Source: Fallopia convolvulus (Eukaryota; Streptophyta; Magnoliopsida; Caryophyllales; Polygonaceae). From it: DNA of 64,000 nt. Shown one piece after another: positions 1 to 11,120 of this stretch. The position numbers were made by a program, and so were the translations under genes. Under the pieces are notes generated by a model. The model did not search any database. It was not told where the DNA came from and was given only the letters and a program-made list of their open reading frames with translations. Positions within the stretch are counted from its first letter, which is position 1. Every line of letters begins with the position of its first letter. Where the stretch lies: positions 19,489,700 to 19,553,699 of the forward strand of contig OZ024724.1 in NCBI GenBank assembly GCA_964016875.1, in the 5' to 3' direction.

Positions 1-355
1 TAAGTTGATTTCTTTTAATTAACCATGTTCTCTTGTAATTTAGATATGTTATATTTCTATATGTATAATTTTTATGTAAGCTTATAAGTTGAAAATCTGA
101 ATAGATTTATATTCTATTCCTTGTACATTATGATTGTTATATATTACAATCGAGTTTACAAAGGATAATGACATGCTGCTAATTAATGGTTTCCTCCTTT
201 CCCAATATTAAAATGTGTTCTTTTCTCTATATCTTATAGGATAATGACATGCTACTCTACCTTTTCAATGGGCTGACTTATTGTTTTGATTTAAAGACTG
301 TTTATTTGAAATCTTTGTTGATTTTTTTATCAGTGTCACTAGTTTCTTAAGTCTA
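1..355. other. AT-rich flank, no gene seen
   Basis: AT-rich sequence without a convincing reading frame, tRNA or repeat. It lies just 3' (in minus-strand sense) of the gypsy protease remnant and may be decayed continuation of that element, but nothing in it is recognisable. Confidence 0.5.
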
Positions 356-1000
356 TCAATCTATTGATCTGTTCTGTAGCATACTGTTGAAGGTGAGAAG
401 ATCGTTCTTGACATCTATGATGGCTCCTGTTGTGGCTAAGAATGGTCGTCCGAGAATAATGGGCACCACGGGATCTTCAGGCATCTCCATCACTATGAAA
501 TCATTGGGCACAAAGAACTTCCCAACTTGAACCGGGAAATCATCTACCACTCCCGTTGGCTGGACACACGACCCATCCGCCATGTATAGCCTCATGTTTA
601 CTGGTACTAATGGCCCCATGTTGGTCTTGGACCAAATTGAAAGTGGAAGCAAACTCGTACTAGCCCCTATATCACACAAAGCTTTGAAACGGTAAGCTCC
701 AATACCAATTGTAATAGCAAACTTACCTGGGTCGCCTAGCTTCTCGGGAAGCTCCAACGAGCTCACTTCATCTGTCAATTCCGACATGGATCTCTTCCTA
801 GATAAGATCTCCTTCAAGAATTTAGTATAAGCAGGCATTTCATTCAAAGCCTCAACGAGAGGAATGGAAAGATTTAAGCCTTGAAGCAACTTAACAAAGC
901 GCTTGAACTTACCTTCCGTGGAGTCTTTGGGTTTCTTAGAAGGGAAAGGAAGTACTTTAGATAGAGAGTGAATGGAAAGAGAAGGGTTTCATTACACCAT
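356..1000 (-). pseudogene. Ty3/gypsy gag-protease remnant
   Basis: The minus-strand reading frame encodes the end of gag and a retroviral-type aspartic protease. The linker PFPSKKPKDSTEGKFKRF and MPAYTKFLKEIL is typical of the gag-protease junction of plant Athila/Tat-type gypsy elements. The catalytic motif reads D-I-G-A-S (usual form D-x-G-A/S-S), and the late motif ILGRPFLAT marks the second half of the retropepsin fold. The frame is open upstream of 889 to about 1000 and stops at 356. No reverse transcriptase, integrase or LTR is visible nearby, so this is a truncated internal fragment. Identification as gypsy protease is firm; the lineage is inferred. Confidence 0.85.
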
Positions 1001-1161
1001 GTCAACTATATGGTTCATATCTATCAAAATATTAAGATTGATTAAAATTTAGTTGAGAATATTTTAATTCTTTGAAACCCACATATATAAATAATTCATA
1101 AATCATTTATTTTTATTCATCTTTTTTATAATTATTTAAAATATCAACCTTTGCCTATCAA

Positions 1162-1174
1162 CACTACTAAAAAA
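1162..1174 (+). repeat. CACTA left terminal inverted repeat
   Basis: CACTACTAAAAAA matches the conserved CACTA transposon terminus; the element boundary is placed at the C of CACTA, preceded by caa. Confidence 0.8.
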
Positions 1175-1610
1175 GCGAATTTAGCGACCATAAATATGGT
1201 CGCTAAATGCAAAATATAATATGCATTTAGCGACCATATCGTCGTCGGTAAATGTGTTCGCTAAAAGGTTTGTCGCTAAACACTTAGCGACCATATGGTC
1301 ACTGAATATAGCGACCATGGTGACCATATGGTCGTTGAATTTTGCGATCATATGGTCGCTAAATAGTGACCATGGTCGCCACATTGTTTGCAACCATCCA
1401 TAACGACCAAATGGTCACCGTAATTAGCGACCATATGGTCGCTAATAAGGGCCAAAACATGCGACCATTTGGGACCAGTTGGTCACTAAAAGCACAAGAA
1501 AACTCAGGGCCCAAGCCTTTCTCTGATTTCAAGGCGCACGATCATGCGCCTAGGAGTGCACGATCATGTTTGAAATTAGCGACCACTTGGTCGCCAATTT
1601 ATTAGTTTTG
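1175..1610. repeat. Left subterminal repeat cluster of CACTA element
   Basis: Dense direct and inverted copies of TAGCGACCATATGGTCGCTA and decayed versions; the core is exact at 1427-1442. The 20-bp unit is its own reverse complement, centred on CATATG. Subterminal motifs of this kind are the binding sites of TNPA-type proteins in En/Spm elements (family knowledge). Binding here is inferred. Confidence 0.8.
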
Positions 1611-1845
1611 AAAATAATAATAATTACGATTTAATATAAATAACTCATATTTAATATTTAATAATTCATTAATTTACATAAATTCATTAATTTACATAAA
1701 TTTAAATAATTTACAATATTTAATAATATAACAAAACTACACTAATCAAGCCGGCTTTGTCGGAGACGTCCGCGTCGCCGGAGCCGTCGGGACCGGGCGG
1801 GCTGGACCCGCACTCCTGCGGGTCTTGTTGTCGCATCTTGTGCAT

Positions 1846-3170
1846 TCATGCCTCGACCTCAAGCATCTTACTCTGTAGGTCCTCCACGATTTGCCTAAGC
1901 CCGACGTTTTCCTGAGGAGCTGGACGACGGGACGCCGTTAATCGCTCGTCGTAAAACTCGGAGGCGGCGTTGCCAATGCCGAAGACGGTGCCTCCCAGGC
2001 CCACCCCCAGTGGCCTCCAAAAAGGCATCACACTCGTCCTGAAAGGAAGGTGGGGTGCCCAATTCCGAAGACCTCTGGGTGAGGATCTCTTGGGTCCGAG
2101 CGTAACAAAATACATAAATAATATAAATAAAAATAATAATATACGAGATTAAATAAGACGTAAAATAATTAAAACTTACAACGATGAAGGCTGACTGCTC
2201 GTCTATAAAACACCGATCGGCGCCTTACGTGTGCGTCTCGATGAGAAGCTCGAGAGGCGTGATGCGGCGACGCCGTTGTTCTTCCTACGAAATTCATTAA
2301 GCGTGTTACGAACTTTTAAGAATAATTAACTTAATTTCATTTTAATCAAATTAAGATAAATTATGTACCATTCGATGCATGGTGTCAAGGTGGGACCTCA
2401 AACCGCTGCTGTGGTTCGCCGGATTGACATTCCGGATTTGCTTCTGGTGCGCACACTTGGCTTTGAACGCCTCCGTGGACCAATGAATCGTCTTCTAGTT
2501 CTCCCAAGTGGCGGACTCGATGAAATTCGGCTTCGTCCCGTGCCTACGGTGCTTCCCGATCAAGTCGAACGGACTCGACGTCCATACCCGACTGGGAGGG
2601 ATCCCATCGGAAGTGCGTCTAATTAAATTCGATAAAACAATTATTTAAAAATAGTAATTAATTAATGCAAAATTTGTAAAGGAAATGCAAATTAAATAAA
2701 ATTTACCCTCCAAGATGCAAACCAACAAGTCTTTGAAGCGGAAGATGCAAAGTCGAATTCCGACGCCTTATCGTCGGGTTGGCCTTGTATGATCTGTGCT
2801 GACCACCGCGACACTATGTTCAATGGCTGCAAGCTGCGAGATTTCGAAAAATGTGTTATAACATATTTAAAGGTAAGAAAAGAATTTAATACAAGCAATG
2901 TCTTAGAAGAAATTGTACGTACCACCCGCCGACAATGTAAAGATCCCAAACGCGAATGGGATCGAGCCCTCGACTCGATCCCGACGAGGACGTGGGCGTA
3001 GTGGCTCGAGAATCCTCCGCTTGGGTGCTAGGATGACGGGCCCCGTCGTCCTCAGACAAGCGTGGTGTGTCCGTATGGGTCACCTCAGACGAGTTCTCCT
3101 CGTTTGGTATCTCGAACGAGCTCGGCTCGTCCGGACAAGGAGCTCGTGCATGTCGACGTGATCCGGCCAT
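1846..3170 (-). pseudogene. TNPA-like (Ptta/En/Spm-type) second CACTA gene
   Basis: GC-rich coding-looking blocks on the minus strand lie where CACTA elements carry their second gene. The first block begins at an ATG at 3170 (MAGSRRHARAPCPDEPSS). The 2363-2626 block encodes a basic stretch around FKAKCAHQKQIRNVN and SHLDTMHRM, and the last block (2115-1846) encodes VFGIGNAASEFYDERL and a heptad-like tail. Short AT-rich gaps between blocks look like introns, but I could not place every splice site and at least one block contains a stop. Assignment to the Ptta/En/Spm plant transposase family is by position and resemblance. A second, related fragment occurs at 42430-42770 in the same window. Confidence 0.5.
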
Positions 3171-3199
3171 AATAACACAACTAAAACAATTATATTTAT

Positions 3200-3959
3200 T
3201 GTTAGAAAAGATGGAAGCTTTGATTTTGATGGTTCCAAACGTCTATCACATGAATTACCTCGAGTCTTTGAAAAGAGGCGCCAACGTCAGTTAGGTCGTT
3301 GACGTGTGTTGAAGGCAGATTTCGGAGATCTTGAAGACACATGAGATCTTGGCAGTTTGGATAGTATATTCTTGTTTTAGGAAAGATCTCATGTATATTA
3401 TATTGTAAGCCGTTTACTGCCTTTGTCCTAAGCCGATTTTATTGTACTCCTTTTCTATGCTTAGGATGATTTTGTAAAGATAATAGAAATAATATCTTGC
3501 CATAACCGAATTGGAAGATATTATTCTCTCTTATCTGACCTAGTTTGTGTGTATTTAATCTAAGGTTTTAGGTTAGATAGAGTACGAACTCATACTCCAA
3601 TTTGTGCTAAGAAAGAAACGAGAGTTCGAGAGAAAGACGTAGGCTTTTGTTAGATTGAGTGCGGGTTGTAGTTACTCAATTCACAACGAGTTCTAGAGTG
3701 CTTGGGAAGTAGGTCTAGATCCAGGGTGTTCATGTAATTAATCCAAAAGATCAATAAAGCAAGCTACGACTTTTAATCCTTCCAATCGAGAACTTGGAAG
3801 GGAGTGGTTTTTACACTTGGTTGATTGAGTTAATCAAACAAGTGTTTCCACTATAAAAAACTTCGTGTTCAAGTAAGTCTTTCTTGTAATTCATTTCCGT
3901 TGCATTTACTTTAGAGGTCGACAACTTAGTTGAGGTCGACGACCTGAACGTACTAACGA
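3200..3959 (+). mobile_element. LTR-like element, copy 1 (about 760 bp)
   Basis: Starts TGTTAGAAAAG, ends CTAACGA, giving near-inverted termini. Contains AATAAA-like signals (caataaagcaagctacgac) and no coding capacity. It is similar along its length to the split copy at 42774-43209 plus 59151-59420. Neither copy has a primer-binding site or gag next to it, so it is best read as a solo LTR or a short non-autonomous LTR element. It sits 30 bp upstream of the ATG of the TNPA-like gene. No clear target duplication is visible. Confidence 0.6.
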
Positions 3960-4400
3960 TCCTAAATTTACTAAACAACAACAAACAACTTTCACTTCAA
4001 TTCAAATTTCTCCAATTCAATACAAATTTCTCAATCATTTTTTCCAAATTTCTCAATCATAACAACAACAATAACAACAACAACAAGCATATCATCAACA
4101 ACAACAATTTAGTCCAATTCAAACCAAATATCTCAATCATTTTTCCCAACATTTCTCAATCATAACAACAACAATCAAATCAACAACAACAACAACCCAA
4201 GCAACATCAATTTCTCAATCAACAACAACAATCAAATCCACATTTAGGCAATTTCTTAATCAATTTTTTCGAAATCAACAATCAATTTATTAAACAACAA
4301 CAATCAATTTCATTCAAACTCTATCCAAATTCAATCAAATTTTTTTTCCCAAATTCATCAAACTCTATCCAATCCAAATCTCAAACCCTAAATATAACGA
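3960..4400. repeat. CAA/ACA-rich low-complexity tract
   Basis: About 440 bp dominated by repeated caacaa, tttctcaatca and attcaaa words. Low complexity with no reading frame; it resembles a long untranslated leader but no promoter can be assigned. Confidence 0.6.
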
Positions 4401-4409
4401 AAATACTCA

Positions 4410-4763
4410 ATGGACCTAAAGAGGAAAAAATACCCAGAAAAGGAGGCGGGATGCTTGGCGCCGAGGCTACTGGCGCGATGCTTGGCTGCGGGTGCTGCTA
4501 AGAAGGTGGCGGGCGTTGCTTGCAAGCGGCGGTCGCCGCTCCTAATTTCCCAGCGAGGGAAGGCAGCGCGATTGGCCTTGGTGCAAGTGTGGTGGTTCCA
4601 CGAGGCGGAGGAGGAGGAGCGGCACAAGCCTCCACCTCCCGCTAGAGGCGGGACGTGGAGGAGGAGGGGCGGCGCGAGAGGCGGGAGGCGGAGGAGGAGG
4701 GGCGCCGCTGTGAAGGCGAGAGAGTTTCATGAGGAGGAGAGATGGCGGAGTTTGCAAGAATGA
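4410..4763 (+). other. GC-rich ORF, doubtful
   Basis: An open frame of 117 codons beginning at an ATG (MDLKRKKYPEKEAGC) inside the CACTA element. The second half is a gaggagg/gaggcgg repeat giving Arg/Gly-rich sequence, and the opposite strand is equally open with Pro-rich sequence, so openness reflects base composition. No domain recognised. It could be a captured fragment or unspliced leader; I would not call it a gene without transcript support. Confidence 0.2.
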
Positions 4764-4778
4764 AGGGGAAAGTCCGCT

Positions 4779-5245
4779 TTCCCATTCTTATTCGACATTA
4801 GCGACCATATGGTCGCTAATGTCGAATAAGAAGGGGAAGTGGGCCATGCCAACACATTGGCGACCATATGGTCGCTAATACAGGTGTAGCGACCATATGA
4901 TCGCTAACCCTGAAATTTGGATCAAGCGTCGGAATTTCAGATTTCCCCCAAATTATTACTTGTGCCATAAATTTTGTTTTAGAGACCATATGGTCGCTAA
5001 TTAGCGACTATATGGTCACTAACCCTAAAATTGAATTGCGCACTAAAAGTGCATTTACGAGCTAAAAGTTTTAACGTTAACGACCATATGGTCGCTAAAA
5101 TCAACAAAAGAACACATGACCCTAGCCTTTCTCTGAGAGCAAAAAGCATGATCGTGCACTAAAAGTGCATGATATGTCATCCATTTGCGACCAAGTGGTC
5201 GCCATTACTAGCGACCATATGGTCGCTCGATTAGATATAGCGACC
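4779..5245. repeat. Interior cluster of CACTA subterminal motifs with a 48-bp perfect palindrome
   Basis: The core GCGACCATATGGTCGC is exact at 4801-4816, 4860-4875 and 5211-5226, with many near copies between. The first copy is the centre of a perfect 48-bp palindrome at 4785-4832 (arms read TTCTTATTCGACATTAGCGA inward); one mismatch further out, five more base pairs match. Such clusters normally lie only near element ends, so this block suggests an old internal end, a nested relative, or a regulatory region between the two genes. Confidence 0.75.
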
Positions 5246-5476
5246 ACATGGTCTCTATTTTGGACGCACATTATATGTAAACAAACACTTTCTACCACCA
5301 ATATTTAGTTTGAGGACTCAAATGGGACAAAACTAACAAGTTCATTGCTTCCACACAACCAAGTTACAAACAACTTCATTACAACTTACGTACGAATAAC
5401 ACTTGCTTCTTGTAAAACAAAAACATCAACAAACAACTTACTGAATTACAAGTTAGATGAGAAACATCATTTATTT

Positions 5477-5935
5477 TTAAGAAGCAACAACCCAAATCTC
5501 ACCTCCTTCGAGCACGCGAAGCTGCGCAGCAGTTTCGCTGGCCTCTATGCGGTCTATGATGTCTTCGCCATTCAAGAAAAAACGGAATAATTCCGGTGGT
5601 GCTCCTCCGCTAGATGACCTCCAACCAGAGATCGCAACTCTTAATGGGCGATATGGTCTGGTGATGCATTCCATTCTATTGATCTCCCTATCCCTACGCA
5701 CATGCACGATTGAGAAATGGATCAGTTTTTGAGCAAAGGCAGTTGTGCACCTGGAACACGCTCTCCTTTGATGAGCCATTGATCGGATGAATTGAAAATG
5801 ACTTGATTTTGGAGTTGGAGATGAGTAGGATGGAAGACTTGTGATGTTGGAAATGAGGAGATGAAGTCTCCTTTTATAGTTGGAAATGGAGATGAGGATG
5901 GAAGACTTGTGATGTGCATGCATGCCTCTTGTCAT
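5477..5935 (-). CDS. Hypothetical ORF inside CACTA element
   Basis: A 152-codon minus-strand frame from an ATG at 5935 to a stop at 5477; an internal ATG gives a shorter product starting MAHQRRACSRCTTAF. The C-terminal half (FRFFLNGEDIIDRIEASETA) looks like ordinary protein sequence and codon use is balanced, but I do not recognise a family. It lies between the interior motif cluster and the end of the transposase gene. It may be a captured host exon, a third CACTA gene product or chance. Confidence 0.3.
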   Translation of the reverse strand: MTRGMHAHHKSSILISISNYKRRLHLLISNITSLPSYSSPTPKSSHFQFIRSMAHQRRACSRCTTAFAQKLIHFSIVHVRRDREINRMECITRPYRPLRVAISGWRSSSGGAPPELFRFFLNGEDIIDRIEASETAAQLRVLEGGEIWVVAS

Positions 5936-6134
5936 CAATCTAGCTAGTAAATGGTAATAGTGTCCGAATAGTATTATCCTAATAGTATTATCAGCATAGT
6001 AATAGAAAATAGTGGATCCGAATAGTATTATGTAATAGTATTATGAGCATAGTCATAGAAAACAGTAAAATGGAATAGTAAATGATAATAATGTTATCAG
6101 AAAAGTCAATGAAAATACAATAATAGTGTCTTGA

Positions 6135-9100
6135 TTACATATCTTCCTGATCTGTATCCGTCTCAGTCTCAAACTCCCCCTCGAACGTTTCACTAGACGT
6201 ATCAGCTTGTTCCTCAACGACATGATCCTCTCCGTCTGGGTCATTTAGCGGACCAAGTGGATATTTATTTTATGTGTTGTCGATAACTCATGGAAGGGAA
6301 GAATCATGTTGAAATGCCTCTTCAACGGCAATGCCCCTAGAGCCACTCTCATGAGGGTCTATGCACGTACCTTCGTCGGACCACACACGTGACTTCACTT
6401 TACATACCTCTCTCCATTCAGCATCTACATGCCTCATCTTTGGGTAATCGAGGAAATAAACTTGAGTGACTTGATGTGCTAATATGTAACAATCTTTTGT
6501 TTTCAACATTTTATGTCGATGAACATCGACAAGCTTTAGGTGAGGGTGAATGCGTGTTCCTGCACGAATTCTAGTGTCAAACTACGAACAATTAAAGACA
6601 ATATGGCGCTTTAAGGTTGGAGATATGTAATTCAACTCAATGATTTCCTCTAGCACACAATAAAAGTCCTCCTCGTCGGTGCCGAAGCTTTGTCCTAGAA
6701 CACAAACTCCACTACTGCCAGTGGCCCTAGTTGATGCGTGTGCCCTCGTGTGGAATCGGTAATATCAGTAATCATTCACAAATAACCAGGATATGTCCTC
6801 ACTTTTGTAGAGGGTCCACGAGCAACTGTTGCAATGTTAGGATTTGTAACTGCCAGACTGACAGCCTGCAATTTTAAATCAACATATATACAATTTAAAA
6901 TTAAATCGAAATTAATTTAAGAAATCCTTACATGGGAGTAGAACCAGAGGCGAAAGTGTCTTTCCAAAACCTTTTTTTTGGATACATCCATCTAAAATTG
7001 ACAGGGCCACAAAGTGAAACTTTCCGTGGAAATGAATAGGCAAGTGCTCCATTGAATCAAATAATACGGGGGGAAAGATGCGCTCCAGCTTGCAAAAAAT
7101 TATTGGTATTTCCTTGTGCAATTGCCTAACCACCTCAGGCTTCAGCTCGTAATATGTCAGGTCCCTGAAGAACGCACTTAGCTGAGCAATGGGCTCCTAG
7201 ACTTTTTCATCAAGAAATGGACGAAAAGCAACATGAATCAACCTTTGCATGAACACATGACAATCATGGCTCTTCATTCCAAAGAGTCTAAGCTTGTGCA
7301 AGTCAATGCAGCGGCTCAAGTTGGACACGTAACCATCCGGAAATTTTACAGATCTCAACCAATCTAGAAGCACTTGTTTTTCATGACGATCTAGTGGATA
7401 GCAAGCCTTTGGATACCTATTGTCCTCCTCATCAGGTTCCAACTCCGGGCGCTTGCACAATTCCTTTATATCCTTTCTGACCGACCACTTGTCTTTCGAC
7501 TTCCCTGGAACATCGAGAATGGTGAAGAAAACGTTATCGAAGACATTTTTTTCAATGTGAATGACATCTAAATTATGTCTTACCAGCAGACTAGGCCAGT
7601 AAGGTAGGTCCTAGAAAATGCTTTTCTTCTTCCAACCCGAACCTCTACTGACCGCGACATTGTGCTCCTCAGCTCCCACTTTAGTTATCTTCAGCAATCC
7701 CATATTGTTTATCTGGTCTAATATCTCGTATCCGTCATGAAGTACCGGGGCACCATGATGCTCCCGTCAAGCTTTCTTGAAATCAGTCTTATTGTTTCAA
7801 AAGCGATGATCATGTTCTGTAAACCTCCTGTAACAATCGAACCAACACATTTTGAGTCCATGTGTTAGATAAAATGCATCGGTGTCCTCCATGCAATAAG
7901 GACACACATATTTCCCAGATGTGTTCCAGCCTACACAAACATATATTTTGTATCACACATTAAATTTCACAAATCATATATATGCATTATTATTATATAA
8001 TAGTTTCTAATTCATTAGCATATGTAAAATTAACAACATACCTGACAACATCGAATATGCTGGGAAGTCACTAATAGTCCATATTACAGATGCACGCAAC
8101 ACAAAATTCTGCTTCCTCCAAGAATTGTATATGTACACCCATATTAAGCCATAGATCCTTCAGCTCGGCTATCAACGGCTACAAGTAGACATCCAACTTT
8201 TGCTTCTGACTCTTCGGTCTAGGTACAATAACCGTCAAAAACAGAACCTATTCTCGCATACACATCAACGGCGGAAGGTTGTATGGTGTCAGAATCACAG
8301 GCCAACATGAGTGCTGGCGCCCAGACACTCCGAACGGATAGAAACCGTCCGTGCACAAGCCTAGTCTCACATTTTGTATTTCTGATGCAAAATCTGGCCA
8401 CACAGCATTACAGTGCCTCCATGCCTTTGCATCTGACGGATGTTTCATCACCCCATCTTGTACGTGCTCTGCATGCCATCTCATGTGTTCGACAGTCACC
8501 ATAGATGCGTACAACCTCTGCAACCGTGGAGTTATTGGCAAGTATGACATACGAGAATATAGAATGAGCTTTGACTTGCCTTGCTTCCATCTAGGATAGT
8601 CACATATCTTGCATGTCGCGTATTCTGCATCTACACCCCAAATGTATCATGCAAGAGTTTGGACAACAATCAATGGCCTCGTACGGAATACCGAGACCCT
8701 CAACCGATTTTTTCGTGTCATAAAACGTGGCTGGTAATGTCGTCTACGGGTGAGAAACGCGTCCATAAAAATCTGAAATCATGTCATATCCTCGCTTCGT
8801 CATGCTTAGCTTAAACTTTAGGCTAAGTAGCTCATTCATAGCCTCCATCTGGGTCATATCACATCCAGGCCACAAAGGCCTATTTGCGGTCGACAACATG
8901 TTGTACAAACGTTGTGCATCAGGATTGGGCGCTTCATTATAATATTGCTCCCCTTGCTCATGCCTTATATCCTCATTCTGCACGGGATCCTCAACAGTGT
9001 AATCACTTCGGGCATTAAAACCATCATATACCATTTGTTCCATTCGATTATCATTTCCACCATTTACTAGTGGTGCTGGATCAGTACTGCTACAACCTTC

Positions 9101-9382
9101 ATGCTTTATAGACTCGGCCAACAATGCATCGAACCTTTCATCTATCTCCCCGTGCGAAACCCAATGGTAATAGTTAGGAACAAAACCTTCCTTAACAAGG
9201 TGATAATGCACATCATCTACAAATTTCAGTTTCTTATTCTTGCACCTCCGACACGGACACCTTAATTCGGATGGGTTATAGGATGACATAGATTTGCAGA
9301 ATTCAAAAAATTGCTCTACGCCAACTAAAAACTCGTGGTTCAAAAAACCACCTATATTACGCACATACATCCACTCACACAT
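6135..9382 (-). pseudogene. TNP2-type CACTA transposase, degenerate
   Basis: Minus-strand blocks appear in the usual order. The N-terminal transposase-associated domain starts at the ATG at 9382 (MCEWMYVRNIGGFLNHEF) with a Cys cluster CPCRRCKNKK. The TNP2 core follows, including YLPITPRLQRLYAS and HAEHVQDGVMKHP near 8550-8430, NVRLGLCTDGFYPFGV and WPVILTPYNLPPLMCM near 8350-8250, then HNLDVIHIEKNVFDN near 7560. DUF4218-like sequence (MKSHDCHVFMQRL, LERIFPPVLFDSMEHLP) lies at 7450-6990. DUF4216-like sequence (DCYILAHQVTQVYFLDYP) lies near 6500, and an acidic tail ends at a stop at 6135-6137. It is broken by frameshifts and by an in-frame TAG near 8180, so no active enzyme can be made. A TGCAG just upstream of the ATG suggests a preceding intron. 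Confidence 0.88.
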
Positions 9383-9449
9383 TTTTTCCTTCCTGCATTT
9401 CAATATAAGAGTATAATTAAATTAATTCAAGTGCATATTATCCTGAATG

Positions 9450-10284
9450 GGGCGACCATATGGTCGCTAATTAGCGAACATATGGTTGCCACATACAGTA
9501 TATCAAAACACACATGTATAACATAACCAATTGTTATATGCTATATGTGGTTAAATTCTGTAACACAATCTCTTATAATTATAAAAACGAAAACTTTCTA
9601 CCGACAATATTTGTCTAAAACAATATAATGACGGAATGAAATATAATGAATAAGATTTAAATACATACCTTTAGTGAGGTTGTCGGTAAAAATTGACGAA
9701 ATTTCTTCCTATAATCAATTCAGAGTTGTGGTTGATTGTTTCTTTCTTTTGTGAATATTTTGGAAGAGAGCTATGTATGTATGATGTTGTGTTGAAGCTG
9801 AATGAGAGTGAAGTTCTTAAAACCTAGGTATATATGCTGAAATGACGGAAATTTTATCAATTATTGTTTTTAGCGACCAAGTGGTCGCAAAAAACGCGGG
9901 AAAATACCCGCCAAAATTGATGTCGTGTGCCAAAACATTTGATCCATGTCAGCGACCAACTGGTCGCTATATGTTGCAACCATGTGGTCGCTGGCCTTCT
10001 AGAGACCATATGGTCGCTGCACATAGCGACCATATGGTCGCGGATATGGATTCATAATGTACCGACCATATGACCGCTACATTCAGCGACCATATGGTCG
10101 CTACGTGCTGGCGGGAAATTTCCCCGCGCACTTTTTGCGACTATAAAGGCCCGACGACTACGTGGATGCCTCTTTAGCGACCACGTGATCGCTAATTTGG
10201 TTTTATTTTTTTCCCCGTTTTGTCGTCCACATTAGCGACCATTGGCGTCTATATGGTCGCTAAAATATGGTCGCTAAATCTGCA
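9450..10284. repeat. Right subterminal repeat cluster of CACTA element
   Basis: Copies of GCGACCATATGGTCGC at 9452-9467, 10026-10041 and 10086-10101, with many decayed copies from about 9870 to 10280, including ATTTAGCGACCATA next to the terminus. In element sense this is the 5' end, upstream of the transposase, and would contain its promoter. Confidence 0.8.
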
Positions 10285-10297
10285 GAATGGTGTGGTG
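10285..10297 (-). repeat. CACTA right terminal repeat, diverged
   Basis: On the minus strand reads CACCACACCATTC; only CACnAC matches the left end, but the next conserved block (ATTTAGCGACCATA) is shared, which fixes the boundary. Followed by taa. Confidence 0.55.
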
Positions 10298-11102
10298 TAA
10301 TTTAATTCATAATGCTAATAAATTTTTAATAACCGGATTCTTGAAAAACTCGATATTTAAATTTCGTTACAGCTCCTACAATTTTTATATCTTGTATTGT
10401 TCTAGTTGGGCCGAAACCCAACAAATCCTTTACCTTTCCATATTATTAGGTCGAATCCAATGTAACCAATTTGACAAGAGGGTCGATCTTCCATTTCTTT
10501 CTTTGGACTCAAAAGCCCACGAGGAGCAGCCCAATTTCCTAGAGCCTCTATTCACGAAACCCTCCTCATTAGTGTTGCCAGCCTCGACCTTCTTCTTTCC
10601 TAAGCACCGCCAAAACTCTGTTCAAGGAAGAGGGAGGCCGTTGCCGACCTCATTCGTGTTCGCCGCCAGTAAGACGGTTGATTCCTTCTCTTCTTTCATG
10701 TCTTTCTCTTCCTCCATTGAGACCTTGCTTATGTGACAGGGTTCATTTGGCCAAACCCGTCGTGAATCCATCATTCTATTCTCATCATGTTTTTGCTTGC
10801 CGATATCGCCACTACTACATTGTCATTCGTTGTTGTGCCAATCGTTGGTGTTAGGGTTTTGCTTCCCATTGTCGCTGGTAGCAAGCTCTCCCTCGCGAGC
10901 TTTCAGGTTTGGTCATTAGTTTGCGTGCCTTTTAATTGAATTGTTATCCAATCTACAATTATACATGCATGCTAACTCTTCTTCGAATTGAAGCCCCACA
11001 AGGATTCATATTTGGTGGCTCTATATTTCTTGGAACTTAGATGACATGATTGTTGTTGATACTCATCATGTGTTCCTGCACTAAACATACAATCTAGAGT
11101 AA
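10298..11102. other. Intergenic, ORF of unknown value
   Basis: Holds an open plus-strand frame of about 149 codons (10287-10736) that starts inside the CACTA terminus, so its start cannot be genuine. The 10560-10920 stretch is CT-rich and leader-like, with a possible acceptor before 10907. No family recognised. The right 60-100 bp are the internal side of the truncated LTR element that follows. Confidence 0.35.
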
Positions 11103-11120
11103 GCTTGCTCTAATACCAAT
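11103..11120 (-). other. Primer-binding site of truncated LTR element
   Basis: The minus strand reads ATTGGTATTAGAGCAAGC directly after the LTR end, a one-mismatch version of the initiator-Met tRNA complement TGGTATCAGAGC used by Copia elements. Confidence 0.75.

Larger units (their letters stand above)
1162..10297 (-). mobile_element. CACTA (En/Spm) DNA transposon, decayed
   Basis: The left end begins CACTACTAAAAAAGCG, the classic CACTA terminus, and runs into ATTTAGCGACCATA. The right end, read on the minus strand, begins CACCACACCATTC and then also reaches ATTTAGCGACCATA, so its terminal repeat is badly diverged. Flanking trinucleotides are caa (left) and taa (right), compatible with a 3-bp target duplication carrying one change. 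Both ends carry many copies of a subterminal palindrome. Inside are a TNP2-type transposase gene (6135-9382) and a TNPA-like gene (1846-3170), both minus strand, the usual two-gene content of autonomous CACTA elements. Stops and frameshifts in the transposase make it non-autonomous now. An LTR-like element at 3200-3959 is inserted within it. Confidence 0.82.

Noticed and set aside
4542..4757. Pro-rich minus-strand frame
   Set aside because: Shadow of the gaggagg repeat; both strands are open because of base composition.
1175..5245. Regularly spaced repeats that could suggest a CRISPR array
   Set aside because: Repeats are palindromic subterminal CACTA motifs with irregular spacing in a plant nuclear context; no cas genes.
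10287..10736. 149-codon plus-strand ORF
   Set aside because: Starts inside the CACTA terminal repeat and shows no family; not accepted as a gene.
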